55,693 nucleotides of DNA from Candidatus Equicola stercoris (GTDB lineage: Bacteria; Bacteroidota; Bacteroidia; Bacteroidales; Bacteroidaceae). Below the pieces are notes generated by a model. That model saw only the letters and a list, made by a program, of their open reading frames with translations. It searched no databases and was not told the origin of the DNA. This document shows, piece by piece, positions 1 through 9,129 of this stretch. Position numbers and translations under genes: made by a program. The stretch is from assembly GCA_018065415.1 (NCBI GenBank), contig JAGHTI010000023.1, positions 1 to 55,693 on the forward strand, in the 5' to 3' direction. The first letter of the stretch is position 1, and each line of letters begins with the position of its first letter.

Positions 1-3000
1 ATCATAATATTACTTTCGCTTGGAGTACAGGCAAAGGATATCTATGTGTCAACATCGTTTCATGAACCAGCAAATGAAGGTTTGAGATTTATATACAGCA
101 AAGATGGTATCCACTGGGATAGTATCCAAGGTACATTTCTTGCTCCTATGGTGGGAAAAGAAAAGGTGATGCGTGACCCATCAATAGTCAAAGGTCCTGA
201 CGGAACTTTTCATCTTGTGTGGACATGCAGTTGGCGAGGTGACAGAGGTTTTGGGTATTCTTCATCGAAAGACCTAATACATTGGACAAAGCCTCGGCAC
301 ATTGATGCTATGAGTGATGTGACTACGGTTAACGTGTGGGCACCAGAATTGTTTTATGATGATGTAAAAAAACGATATTTGATAATATGGGCATCGTGCG
401 TGCCAGGGAAGTTCCCTGACTATCAGGAACCGCATCTGAACAATCATCGCCTGTATTACAAGACAACAAAAGATTTCAAGACATTCAGTAAAGAAAAGTT
501 GTTCTATGACCCAGGTTTTAGTGCTATTGATGCAACGCTGGTGAAACGTGGAAAAGGTGATTATGTTATGGTTGTCAAAGATAATAGCCGTCCGAAGCGA
601 AACATAAAAGTTGCCTTTGCTTCATCACCAGAAGGACCATGGTCGGCAGCATCACCAGAGTTTACGGAAATGTTTACAGAAGGACCTACAACGGCAAAAG
701 TAGGAGACTACTACTATATATATTATGATACGTATAGAAAGGGAATATACAGTGCTCATCGTACGAAAGACTTTATAAAGTTTGAAAACAGAACAGATGA
801 AGTGCGTTTCCCTAAAGGACATAAGCATGGTACTGTGTTTATGGCTTCGGAAGAAATCGTTGAGCAACTGAAAAAATACAACCGTGACGTGGTGCATTAT
901 ACTGGTACTGAAATGGCAAGACCGGAACGTCACGACGGAGGACTGAAACCCGTTGTAGGAGTTCATAACATTCAAATTATGCGTGGTGCTAAACCATGGA
1001 CTTACAACCATCAGCCAATGATGGCATACTGGCATGGGAAATTCTATGTGCATTATATTGCAAATCCTCGTAATGAACACGAGGCCCCAGGAAAGACAAT
1101 GCTTGTCACTAGTAAGGATGGATATGCGTGGAGTGAACAAGTGACGTTGTTCCCTGAATATAATGTTCCTGACGGTGTTACAAAGGAGACGTTACCTGGT
1201 GTGGTTAGCAAGAATCTCAAGGCGGTGATGCATCAACGTGTGGGATTCTACGTGAGTAAAAACGGAAAGTTGATTGCTACAGGAAATTATGGCATAGTAT
1301 TGGTGCCAAAAGACGATCCTAATGATGGAAATGGTATAGGGCGTGTTGTTCGTGAGATAAAGGCAGATGGTACATTCGGAAAGATATACTTTATATATTA
1401 TAATCACGGTTTCAACGAAAAGAATACATCTTATCCAAATTACAAAAAATGTAAAGACAAGGCTTTTGTGAAAGCTGTGGATGAGATGATTGCCGACCCT
1501 ATGCAGAGAATGCAGTGGGTGGAAGAAGCAGATAGAAATGATGCTATTATCCCTCTGGCAGCACCATTGAAGGCTTTTTGTGGTTATACGCTTGATGATG
1601 GAAGAAAGGTAGCTCTATGGAAACATGCTGTAACAAGTATTTCCATTGACGGAGGTAATACATGGCGTTATCCTTGCGACAGAGCACCAGGATTTGTAAA
1701 CAGTAATGCGAAGATATGGGGACAGAGACTGTCCGATGGCTCTTTTGCGACAGTATATAACCCTGCCGAGTATCGCTGGCCATTGGCTATTTCATTAAGC
1801 AAAGACGGATTAGAATATACAACACTTAATCTTGTCAACGGAGAGGTTACTCCAGAACGCCATTATGGTTTATATAAAAGTTATGGTCCTCAATATACAC
1901 GAGGCATACAAGAAGACAATGGGAAACCTGATGATGGGAATTTGTGGGTGACATATTCAAATAATAAAGAAGATATATGGGTAGGGCGTATTCCAGTGCC
2001 TGTGCAGAAAGATGCCGTTGCCCATGCTGCACGTTCATTTGCATCCTATTCATCCCTCCGCGATATGACAGATTGGAATGTATATTCTCCTTTATGGGCA
2101 CCAGTGTCACTTGACGGGGAATGGATGGTTCTCAAGGACAAGGATCCTTATGATTATGCGAAACTGGAAAAGGTGATACCTGCAACGAAAGAGTTGGAGG
2201 TAGAGTTTGATATAAAGGCAAAGCAGAATTGTGGTGGTGTGCTACATGTTGAATTTGTGGATGCTCATGGCAATGTCGCATCACGTATGGTGGTCGATTC
2301 TACAGCTGCTATCTTGGCAAAGGGTGGAGCACGATATGGTACGGTGCTAAGGCATTATGAGGGAGACAAAACATACCATATCAAGGTGTATCTGTCAACA
2401 GCATTGCACCGTGCATTCTATTATGTAAATGGAAAACTGACATGCAAACGTCAGTTCGATACTCCGGTAGAAGAAATATGCAGGGTGGTGTTCCGTACAG
2501 GTGGCTTGTTTGATAAACCAGACATTGAAACACCAGCAGATCAATATGTGGATATGCCATTGGCTGATAGTGAGGAACCATTGGCAGAGTTCGCCATTGC
2601 AAATGTAAAGACATCTGCAGTAGCAGAAAATGAAAAGACATCAGTGCTTGATTATGATGACTTGAATCATTATGTTGATTACTTCAATACTATGGAGCCG
2701 GAAAATATAAAAACGGACATTCCTAACTCAGAAGCAGCAGAATGGATGAGTAAGAATATTCCACTCTTCGACTGTCCTCAGGAAAACTTCAAGCAGATAT
2801 ACTATTTCCGTTGGTGGTCATGGCGTAAACATATTGTAAGGACTCCTTACGGATATGGTATAACAGAATTTATTGTGAAACGCTCTTACTCAGATAAATT
2901 CAACCTAATATCCTGTGCGTTGGGACATCATATAATGGAAGGTCGTTGGATGCATGATGAGAGTTATATGAAAGGTCTTTTGAATACATGGTACCATGGT

Positions 3001-4107
3001 AATAATGGTAATCGTCTTAACAAGATGGAGAAATTTTCATCATGGAACCCTGCAGCTATCTATGAGATGTGGAAAGTGACAGGAGACACACTATGTGTTT
3101 CTACTTTGTTGCCGTCATTAGAACAGGAATATAAATACTGGCAAGATACCCATGTCCTTGCGAATGGTCTTTATTGGCAGGAAGACGTGAGAGACGGTAT
3201 GGAAGAAAGTATCTCTGGAGGTAGAAAGAAACAGTATTCCCGTCCAACAATAAATAGTTACATGTTTGGAAATGCAAAAGCCTTAGCAAAGATGAATGCT
3301 CTTGTTGGGGATAATGAAAAGAAGAATATGTATGATAAGGAGGCAAAAGAACAGAAGTCAAAGGTGGAAAACCGCTTGTGGAATGAATCTCATCAGTTCT
3401 TTGAAACCTTACGTGGTGATTCTTCTGCTAATGTACGAGAGGCAATAGGGTATATACCTTGGTATTTCAATCTGCCCAAAGCAGGTAAATATGATGCAGC
3501 ATGGCAACAGATTACTGATGAAAAGGGATTTTCTGCACCATTTGGTCTTACAACGGCAGAACGTAGGCATCCGGGATTCCGCACACATGGTATCCGCACT
3601 TGTGAATGGGATGGAGCAATATGGCCTTTTGCAACATCACAAACACTTACTGCATTAGCAAATTATATAAATAACTACCCTTCTCCTATTATAACAGATT
3701 CAACATATTTCCATCAATTGGAATTATATGTTGAGAGCCAATACAAACGTGGTCGTCCTTATGTTGGCGAATATCTAGACGAGGTAACAGGTGCATGGAT
3801 TATGGGTGACAGGGAAAGAAGTACATATTACAATCACTCTACTTTTGCGGATTTAATTATTACAGGATTGGTGGGACTTCGTCCTCAATCAGACAATAGT
3901 GTAGTGATAAACCCTCTTGTACCGAAAGATAAGTGGGATTACTTCTGTCTTGATGCAGTGAAATATAAAGGGCATTTGCTTACAATTGTGTACGACAAAG
4001 ACGGTCAACATTATCATCATGGAAAAGGATTGATGTTGTTTGTTGACGGACATATTGTCGCTCAGCGAGATGATATTGGACGACTGTCTATAAAGTTGGG
4101 TACGTAG
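1..4107 (+). CDS. Secreted multidomain glycoside hydrolase (GH43-like propeller plus GH63/MGH1-like toroid), 5'-truncated by window
   Basis: The frame is open from base 1 and encodes a hydrophobic run ending LLSLGVQA before KDIYVSTSF. That looks like the end of a signal peptide, so the real start lies upstream and the GTG at 46 in the ORF track is not a start. About 1,368 residues are visible. Residues ~16-310 resemble a five-bladed GH43-type propeller (RDPSIVKGPDGTFHLVWT, VWAPELFYD). Residues ~315-670 look like a second propeller with repeated SKDG/SxDGG hairpins. Residues ~690-890 look like a LamG/CBM-type beta-sandwich (LEVEFDIKAKQNCGGVLHVEF). Residues ~905-1350 resemble an (alpha/alpha)6 toroid of the GH63/MGH1-like kind (SSWNPAAIYEMWK, WDGAIWPFATSQ). 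It probably acts on a plant or host glycan in the periplasm or at the cell surface; the substrate cannot be read. It ends 2 bp from a convergent gene. Confidence 0.75.
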   Translation: MIILLSLGVQAKDIYVSTSFHEPANEGLRFIYSKDGIHWDSIQGTFLAPMVGKEKVMRDPSIVKGPDGTFHLVWTCSWRGDRGFGYSSSKDLIHWTKPRHIDAMSDVTTVNVWAPELFYDDVKKRYLIIWASCVPGKFPDYQEPHLNNHRLYYKTTKDFKTFSKEKLFYDPGFSAIDATLVKRGKGDYVMVVKDNSRPKRNIKVAFASSPEGPWSAASPEFTEMFTEGPTTAKVGDYYYIYYDTYRKGIYSAHRTKDFIKFENRTDEVRFPKGHKHGTVFMASEEIVEQLKKYNRDVVHYTGTEMARPERHDGGLKPVVGVHNIQIMRGAKPWTYNHQPMMAYWHGKFYVHYIANPRNEHEAPGKTMLVTSKDGYAWSEQVTLFPEYNVPDGVTKETLPGVVSKNLKAVMHQRVGFYVSKNGKLIATGNYGIVLVPKDDPNDGNGIGRVVREIKADGTFGKIYFIYYNHGFNEKNTSYPNYKKCKDKAFVKAVDEMIADPMQRMQWVEEADRNDAIIPLAAPLKAFCGYTLDDGRKVALWKHAVTSISIDGGNTWRYPCDRAPGFVNSNAKIWGQRLSDGSFATVYNPAEYRWPLAISLSKDGLEYTTLNLVNGEVTPERHYGLYKSYGPQYTRGIQEDNGKPDDGNLWVTYSNNKEDIWVGRIPVPVQKDAVAHAARSFASYSSLRDMTDWNVYSPLWAPVSLDGEWMVLKDKDPYDYAKLEKVIPATKELEVEFDIKAKQNCGGVLHVEFVDAHGNVASRMVVDSTAAILAKGGARYGTVLRHYEGDKTYHIKVYLSTALHRAFYYVNGKLTCKRQFDTPVEEICRVVFRTGGLFDKPDIETPADQYVDMPLADSEEPLAEFAIANVKTSAVAENEKTSVLDYDDLNHYVDYFNTMEPENIKTDIPNSEAAEWMSKNIPLFDCPQENFKQIYYFRWWSWRKHIVRTPYGYGITEFIVKRSYSDKFNLISCALGHHIMEGRWMHDESYMKGLLNTWYHGNNGNRLNKMEKFSSWNPAAIYEMWKVTGDTLCVSTLLPSLEQEYKYWQDTHVLANGLYWQEDVRDGMEESISGGRKKQYSRPTINSYMFGNAKALAKMNALVGDNEKKNMYDKEAKEQKSKVENRLWNESHQFFETLRGDSSANVREAIGYIPWYFNLPKAGKYDAAWQQITDEKGFSAPFGLTTAERRHPGFRTHGIRTCEWDGAIWPFATSQTLTALANYINNYPSPIITDSTYFHQLELYVESQYKRGRPYVGEYLDEVTGAWIMGDRERSTYYNHSTFADLIITGLVGLRPQSDNSVVINPLVPKDKWDYFCLDAVKYKGHLLTIVYDKDGQHYHHGKGLMLFVDGHIVAQRDDIGRLSIKLGT

Positions 4108-4109
4108 GA

Positions 4110-4733
4110 TTATTTCCCTTCGGCAAAGTTGGTGTATATCCTTTGCTCCGCGGTTGGCAGACCGTATTGCTCTTTTGCCAGTTTTATACCTTTAACTAAA
4201 AAGGCTATGTTTCTAGCCAATACGCGCATTGTCTGCAGTCCTTCAGTATCCTTCTTTACATCTTCAGGTGTGCCACCATGTACTTGGTTCCAGTATTGTG
4301 ATGTGACAACAGGCATTTGGGTCATGGTGAAATATTTGTTTATGATGTCAAAGGTGGCACTGTTTCCGCCACGTCTAGCAGAGACTACTGCTGCGCCTAC
4401 TTTCATACGCTTGTCAAACGATGTGGACATGAAGAGACGGTCGAGAAATGATTTTAATGTGCCAGCAATGCCGGCGAAATATACTGGTGAACCAATGACG
4501 ATACCGTCGGCGGATTCGAATGTTTTTGCAACGTCGTTGACACTATCGTCAAATATGCAATGCCCGTTTTTCTTACATGAATAACAGGCTGTGCAGCCCC
4601 TTATGTCCTTGTGACCGATATGAATCATTTCTGTTTCAATACTTTCTGTTTCCAATGTTTTACGAACTTCCTCTAACGCAGTAAAGGTACATCCGTTTGC
4701 ATGAGGACTCCCGTTTATTAATAATATTTTCAT
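4110..4733 (-). CDS. Flavodoxin-fold NAD(P)H-dependent oxidoreductase, iron-sulfur flavoprotein-like
   Basis: The N-terminus MKILLINGSPHANG is the FMN phosphate-binding loop of the NADPH-dependent FMN reductase/flavodoxin-like superfamily, and GSPVYFAGIAGTLKSFLDR is the second flavin-contact segment. I chose ATG 4733 over the ORF-track start at 4763 because the strand begins to match the family exactly there and the upstream decapeptide overlaps a promoter-like element. The protein has 207 residues. Residues ~47-60 carry CTACYSCKKNGHC, a C-x2-C-x2-C-x5-C cluster like the compact motif binding a [4Fe-4S] cluster in archaeal and clostridial iron-sulfur flavoproteins. Electron donor and acceptor are unknown. 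The gene is monocistronic, convergent with the glycosidase and divergent from rpmH. Confidence 0.8.
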   Translation of the reverse strand: MKILLINGSPHANGCTFTALEEVRKTLETESIETEMIHIGHKDIRGCTACYSCKKNGHCIFDDSVNDVAKTFESADGIVIGSPVYFAGIAGTLKSFLDRLFMSTSFDKRMKVGAAVVSARRGGNSATFDIINKYFTMTQMPVVTSQYWNQVHGGTPEDVKKDTEGLQTMRVLARNIAFLVKGIKLAKEQYGLPTAEQRIYTNFAEGK

Positions 4734-4760
4734 ATTTCTTGTAGTTTGATGATTCAATGG

Positions 4761-4768
4761 CAAAAGTA
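4761..4768 (-). promoter_or_regulatory. Bacteroidota-type -7 element for the flavoprotein gene
   Basis: On the minus strand this reads TACTTTTG, matching TAnnTTTG, about 28 nt upstream of the ATG. The -33 region is T-rich but has no clean TTTG at 19-21 nt, so support is moderate. Confidence 0.4.
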
Positions 4769-4796
4769 TTGAAAAAAACTGATTTCTTGAAATAAA

Positions 4797-4828
4797 TTTG
4801 CATAATTCAAGTAATAATAGTAATTTTG
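4797..4828 (+). promoter_or_regulatory. Promoter of rpmH (TTTG-20-TAATTTTG)
   Basis: TTTG at 4797-4800, a 20-nt spacer and TAATTTTG at 4821-4828 match the -33/-7 consensus of the Bacteroidota primary sigma factor. The start should fall near 4833-4835, leaving a leader of about 45 nt before rpmH. The PASTA, rluD, ddl and acyltransferase genes follow with no obvious terminator and may be read from it. Confidence 0.75.
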
Positions 4829-4878
4829 CACCCCGATTTTGATAAATAGGAATTAAATAAAAATAAAAATATTACATC

Positions 4879-5034
4879 ATGAAGAGAACATTTCAGCCTC
4901 ATAATAGAAGAAGGGCTAATAAACATGGTTTTCGTGAAAGAATGGCAACGAAAAATGGCCGTAGAGTATTAGCATCACGTCGTGCGAAGGGCCGCAAGAA
5001 GTTGACAGTATCTGACGAAAATCACGGAAAGTAA
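4879..5034 (+). CDS. rpmH: 50S ribosomal protein L34
   Basis: A 51-codon ORF too short for the ORF track. It encodes [20 protein letters not shown]..., with the conserved L34 N-terminus, the [26 protein letters not shown] core and a short acidic/polar tail. L34 is a small basic protein of the large ribosomal subunit that binds 23S rRNA. It sits 50 bp downstream of a strong promoter and 13 bp before the PASTA gene. It is not beside rnpA/yidC as in many other phyla. Confidence 0.97.
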   Translation: MKRTFQPHNRRRANKHGFRERMATKNGRRVLASRRAKGRKKLTVSDENHGK

Positions 5035-5047
5035 AAAATCGTTAGTC

Positions 5048-5674
5048 ATGCGGTTTAAGGGAGGAGCAATTGTGGTCAACATAATTTTTATGTTGGTCAT
5101 ATTGTTGTTGCTTTTTGTGGGCTTGAACTATGCTATGAATATTTATACAAAGCATGGCGAGGCTTTGTCTGTTCCGAACTTAAACGGAATGAATGCCAGT
5201 AAAGCACAAAAAATATTGGAAGAACAGGGACTGAAGTTTATAATTTCGGATTCTGTTTACAATAAAAAAATATCAGATGGTCAAATTGTAGGACAATCAC
5301 CTAAGGCTGGTTTGCTTGTGAAAAGCGGTCATGAGATTTTTGTTACTGTAAATTCACAAACTGTTGCATCTGTCCAGATACCAGATATAATAGACAATAG
5401 TTCTTGTCGTGATGCTGAGGCAGAATTGGCTACGTTGGGTTTCAAGATGGGCGAGCCTATTATGGTGCATGGAGAGAAAGATTGGGTGTATGGTATTGTG
5501 TGTGGAGGACATAATGTATATATTGGTGATTTTGTTCCTCTTGACTCAAAATTGCAACTTAAGGTGGGCGATGGTGTCGTGAATGAAAGCGTTGATGTGG
5601 TCTCATTAGAAGAAGGTGAAGTTGAACCAACCGAAGGTGAAGTAGAGTTTGATGACTTTGAGAAGGTGAAATGA
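5048..5674 (+). CDS. Membrane-anchored PASTA-domain protein
   Basis: 208 residues. An N-terminal transmembrane helix (residues ~8-30, IVVNIIFMLVILLLLFVG) is followed by two PASTA-like repeats. The first (~40-105: SVPNLNGMNASKAQKILEEQGLKF, then IVGQSPKAGLLVKSG) is clear and the second (~108-175: IPDIIDNSSCRDAEAELATLGF) is divergent. The C-terminal tail is acidic. PASTA domains bind peptidoglycan fragments or beta-lactams in Ser/Thr kinases and PBPs, but there is no kinase domain here. The likely location is the periplasmic face of the inner membrane. The stop overlaps the next start (ATGA), so it is probably translationally coupled to rluD. With ddl two genes on, a cell-envelope role is a reasonable inference. 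Confidence 0.85.
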   Translation: MRFKGGAIVVNIIFMLVILLLLFVGLNYAMNIYTKHGEALSVPNLNGMNASKAQKILEEQGLKFIISDSVYNKKISDGQIVGQSPKAGLLVKSGHEIFVTVNSQTVASVQIPDIIDNSSCRDAEAELATLGFKMGEPIMVHGEKDWVYGIVCGGHNVYIGDFVPLDSKLQLKVGDGVVNESVDVVSLEEGEVEPTEGEVEFDDFEKVK

Positions 5675-6813
5675 CATCAGATAGCGAAACATTAGGCAAA
5701 AATGGACAATTAGACGATTTTGAATTGTCTGATCTTTTTGAAGATGACAGTGACTCAGTAGAAAATTGTCTTCTTGAAGAAAAACAGTGCGAACAACAAC
5801 AACTTTATGAACATTTCCGATTGGTAGCCGATAAAGGGCAGGAACCAATGCGTATCGACCGTTATCTTTTTGATCATATGGTTTATACGTCGCGAAACAG
5901 AATACAAAAGGCAGCTGAAGCAGGTTGCATATTTGTAAATGACAAACCTGTTAAGAGTAATTATAAGATACGTCCTCTTGATGTGGTAACGTTGTTGTTA
6001 GATAAGCCTAAACATGATAATACCATTTATCCTGAAGATATACCTCTTGATATTGTTTATGAGGATGAGAGTATCATGGTAATCAATAAGCCTGCGGGGC
6101 TTGTGGTGCATCCTGGCGTGGGCAATTTCACTGGGACAATGATAAATGCCGTAGCGTGGCATTTGAAGGATAATTCGGATTTTGACCCGAATAATCCAAA
6201 GGTTGGTTTGGTACATCGTATTGATAAGGATACGAGTGGGCTTGTTGTGGTGTCAAAAACTCCAGAGGCTAAGACGGAGCTTGGAAAACAGTTTTATGAT
6301 AAGACAACGCGACGTACATACAATGCATTGGTTTGGGGTAATTTTACAGAAGATGATGGTAGGATAGAGGGCAATATAGCTAGAGATGTTCATGATAGGA
6401 TGAGAATGGGTGTTTACGATCCGCAGTCGGGTATAGGGAAAAATGCTGTGACACACTACAAGGTTTTGGAGCGTTTTGGATATACTACATTCGTGGAATG
6501 TCGTTTGGAAACTGGGCGCACCCATCAGATTCGTGCACACATGACACATCTTCAGCATCCACTATTTGCAGATGAGAGATATGGTGGCAACGAAATATTA
6601 CGTGGGCAAAGAAGTAGTAGCTACAGGGCTTTTGTAAATAATTGTTTTGCAACATGTCCTCGTCAAGCTCTTCATGCAAAAACCTTGGGGTTTCGACACC
6701 CGATAACAAAAGAACAAATGGACTTTACCTCAGAGTTGCCTGCTGATATGCAGATGCTTCTTGATAAGTGGAGACGATACATAAATGGAACGACAAAAGA
6801 TTTGGAATTATGA
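5671..6813 (+). CDS. rluD: RluA/RluD-family 23S rRNA pseudouridine synthase
   Basis: 380 residues. It has an acidic, low-complexity N-terminal extension (~1-55), then an S4 RNA-binding domain (~58-115: MRIDRYLFDHMVYTSRNRIQKAAEAG) and the RluA-family catalytic domain (~125-360). The catalytic motif is HRIDKDTSGLVV, with the invariant Asp in the usual HRLDxxTSG context. RLETGRTHQIRAHM and HPLFADERYGG are further family signatures. RluD isomerises uridines in helix 69 of 23S rRNA; the exact target is inferred. The ATG overlaps the PASTA stop. If the first start is right, the ~55-residue acidic leader is unusual; a downstream start near MRIDRY cannot be excluded. It overlaps ddl by 4 bp. Confidence 0.9.
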   Translation: MTSDSETLGKNGQLDDFELSDLFEDDSDSVENCLLEEKQCEQQQLYEHFRLVADKGQEPMRIDRYLFDHMVYTSRNRIQKAAEAGCIFVNDKPVKSNYKIRPLDVVTLLLDKPKHDNTIYPEDIPLDIVYEDESIMVINKPAGLVVHPGVGNFTGTMINAVAWHLKDNSDFDPNNPKVGLVHRIDKDTSGLVVVSKTPEAKTELGKQFYDKTTRRTYNALVWGNFTEDDGRIEGNIARDVHDRMRMGVYDPQSGIGKNAVTHYKVLERFGYTTFVECRLETGRTHQIRAHMTHLQHPLFADERYGGNEILRGQRSSSYRAFVNNCFATCPRQALHAKTLGFRHPITKEQMDFTSELPADMQMLLDKWRRYINGTTKDLEL

Positions 6814-7790
6814 AAAGACAAATAGCAATAGTTTGTGGTGGTGATTCTTCGGAACACGATGTGTCAATGCGTAGTGCTGCTGGATTATACGGCTTTTTTG
6901 ATAAAGAACGCTATGATATATATGTCGTGGAGATGCGTGGTTCGGTATGGTGTGTTCACGTGGATAATGAAAAGGCTCCGTTGAATTTTGCTGATTTTTC
7001 GTTTGATTATAATGGCAAGACTATTAAGTTCGATTATGCGTATATTACTATACATGGTACTCCTGGGGAAAATGGTATTTTACAAGGGTATCTAGAACTA
7101 ATGAAGGTTCCTTATTCCACAAGTGATGTACTTGTTGAAGCCCTTACTTTTGATAAATTTGTGTGCAATCAATATCTGCGTTCTTTTGGAGTGAGTGTGG
7201 CAGATTCAATACTTGTAAGAAAAGAAGATGTGGCAAATCTGAATGCAGAGGATGTGGAGAAACGTCTTGGGTTGCCTATGTTTGTAAAGCCAGTTGCTGA
7301 TGGCAGTAGCTTCGGTGTTACAAAAGTTAAAGACTTGGGGGAATTGTTGCCTGCAATAGGTGTGGCGATGGAACAATGTTCAAAAGTGATGGTTGAGGGA
7401 TTCCTTGAGGGAACGGAGATAACTTGCGGTTGTTATAAGACAAAAACAAAAACTGTTGTGTTCCCTATTACGGAGGTTGTAACAAGTAATGAATTCTTTG
7501 ACTATAATGCGAAGTATAATGGGCAAGTACAGGAGATAACTCCTGCTCGTATTAGTGCTGATATTGCTGATAGGGTTTCCTGTATTACAAGTATGATATA
7601 TGACATATTACACTGTAATGGGATTATCCGTGTGGACTATATAATTTCTCCTAATGGAAAAATAAATATGCTTGAGGTGAATACAACTCCAGGTATGACA
7701 GAAACTTCGTTTATTCCACAACAGGTACGTGCGGCAGGCTTAAATATAAAAGATGTGTTGACAGACATTGTAGAAAACCAGTTCGAATGA
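6810..7790 (+). CDS. ddl: D-alanine--D-alanine ligase
   Basis: 326 residues from ATG 6810, which overlaps the rluD stop (ATGA) and begins directly with MKRQIAIVCGGDSSEHDVSMRS, the usual Ddl start. The ORF-track start at 6768 lies inside rluD. ATP-grasp signatures are present: HGTPGENGILQGYLE, PMFVKPVADGSSFGVTKV, VEGFLEGTEITCG and the Mg-binding MLEVNTTPGMTETSF. It makes the D-Ala-D-Ala dipeptide for peptidoglycan in the cytoplasm. Its place after a PASTA protein and before an acyltransferase gives this operon an envelope theme. Confidence 0.95.
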   Translation: MKRQIAIVCGGDSSEHDVSMRSAAGLYGFFDKERYDIYVVEMRGSVWCVHVDNEKAPLNFADFSFDYNGKTIKFDYAYITIHGTPGENGILQGYLELMKVPYSTSDVLVEALTFDKFVCNQYLRSFGVSVADSILVRKEDVANLNAEDVEKRLGLPMFVKPVADGSSFGVTKVKDLGELLPAIGVAMEQCSKVMVEGFLEGTEITCGCYKTKTKTVVFPITEVVTSNEFFDYNAKYNGQVQEITPARISADIADRVSCITSMIYDILHCNGIIRVDYIISPNGKINMLEVNTTPGMTETSFIPQQVRAAGLNIKDVLTDIVENQFE

Positions 7791-8938
7791 ATAATTTTGA
7801 TGATATAAGACCATACAATCCTGATGAGCTACAGGATGTATATACTCGTTTACTGAATGCTGATGGTTTTAAGGATGTGCTTTCTGCTATTTATCCCGGT
7901 GTCCCGATAGACGATGTGGAGAAAAAGATGCGTTCGTGCAAAACAAGTTTGGAATTTCAAAAGAATTTCTGTGCGCCTTTTTTGCAAGATTTGGTTAACA
8001 AACTATCAACAGGTTTAGAGATAGACTTTTCTTCCGTTGATATAACAAAACGTTATACTTTTGTTAGTAATCATCGTGATATCATACTAGACTCTGCATT
8101 TCTTTCTCTTTGTCTTCTTTTGAGTGGTTGTGATACTACTGTTGAAATAGGAATAGGTGATAATCTTCTTATCTATCCGTGGATACGAGATTTTGTGAGA
8201 CTAAATAAGTCGTTCATCGTCCAGCGAGGACTTTCTCTACGCGAAACCTTACTTAGTAGTAAGCATATGTCTGAATACATGCATTATGCTATAAATGAGA
8301 AACATGAGAATTTGTGGATAGCACAACGAGAAGGACGTTCGAAAGATAGTAGTGATATGACGCAACCATCTGTGTTGAAGATGATGGCTATGGGTGGTGA
8401 AGGATCTATGAAAGAACGACTTATTGATATGCATATCTGTCCGTTGTGTATTTCATACGAATATGATCCATGTGATTATTTGAAAGCGAAAGAATTTCAA
8501 TTGAAACGAGATGATCCGAATTATAAGAAGAAGCCTCAGGATGATCTTGTCAACATGCAAACAGGATTGATGGGATACAAGGGACATATTCATTTTCAAT
8601 GTGCTCCTTGTATAGATGAGTATGTTCAAAGCCTTCCTGATGACATGCAAAAGACTGATTTTTTTGACAATGTGGCTACATATATAAGTAGAGAGATACA
8701 TAGGTCGTATAGTATATATCCTGTTAACCGTATTGCATGCGATCTTCTTGATGGAAAGATATCGTATGATGGATATACTGATGCAGAAATAGAGTCTTTT
8801 GAGGTGTATATTTCAAGGCAGATATCTAAAGTTGATCTTGTAGAGAAAGATGAAACTTTTCTTAGAGAATGTATTCTAAAAATGTATTCCAACCCTCTGA
8901 AGAATTTTCTGAAAGCAAATAGTTTTGAAAAAAAATAG
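7787..8938 (+). CDS. PlsC-like 1-acylglycerol-3-phosphate-type acyltransferase
   Basis: 383 residues, coupled to ddl by an ATGA overlap. The glycerolipid acyltransferase motif H-x4-D is visible as NHRDIILDSAFL (~residue 94), and block III-like WIAQREGRSKDSSD (~residue 178) follows. No strong signal peptide is seen; one hydrophobic stretch follows the HxxxxD motif (SAFLSLCLLLSG). The ~90-residue N-terminal and long C-terminal extensions make it larger than a typical PlsC (~240 aa). It probably acylates a lysophospholipid or similar lipid at the inner membrane; the acceptor is unknown. Confidence 0.8.
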   Translation: MNNFDDIRPYNPDELQDVYTRLLNADGFKDVLSAIYPGVPIDDVEKKMRSCKTSLEFQKNFCAPFLQDLVNKLSTGLEIDFSSVDITKRYTFVSNHRDIILDSAFLSLCLLLSGCDTTVEIGIGDNLLIYPWIRDFVRLNKSFIVQRGLSLRETLLSSKHMSEYMHYAINEKHENLWIAQREGRSKDSSDMTQPSVLKMMAMGGEGSMKERLIDMHICPLCISYEYDPCDYLKAKEFQLKRDDPNYKKKPQDDLVNMQTGLMGYKGHIHFQCAPCIDEYVQSLPDDMQKTDFFDNVATYISREIHRSYSIYPVNRIACDLLDGKISYDGYTDAEIESFEVYISRQISKVDLVEKDETFLRECILKMYSNPLKNFLKANSFEKK

Positions 8939-8945
8939 ATAAAAT

Positions 8946-8976
8946 TTTGGTGATATAAAAAAAATGTTTACCTTTG
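8946..8976 (+). promoter_or_regulatory. Promoter of the tRNA-tuf operon
   Basis: TTTG at 8946-8949, a 19-nt spacer and TACCTTTG at 8969-8976 match the Bacteroidota -33/-7 consensus. It lies ~48 bp upstream of the first tRNA and probably drives the tRNA cluster and tuf. Confidence 0.75.
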
Positions 8977-9024
8977 CATCCGCTTTCGATGGACTTGTCC
9001 TAAATTGTAAAGCGTGTGAGCAAT

Positions 9025-9098
9025 GCCTCTTTAGCTCAGTTGGCCAGAGCACGTGATTTGTAATCTCGGGGTCGTTGGTTCGAATCCGACAAGAGGCT
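9025..9098 (+). tRNA. tRNA-Thr (UGU)
   Basis: Acceptor GCCTCTT pairs with AAGAGGC. The anticodon loop TTTGTAA gives anticodon TGT, reading ACA. The T-loop GGTTCGAATCC is canonical. The anticodon stem carries one T-T mismatch. CCA is not encoded. First gene of the cluster. Confidence 0.95.
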
Positions 9099-9129
9099 CA
9101 AGGGAAGCTGAAAAGCTTGAAAATCTTAT

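Noticed and set aside
46-48. GTG start of the first ORF in the track
   Set aside because: The frame is open to base 1 and encodes the end of a signal peptide (LLSLGVQA), so the gene starts upstream of the window.
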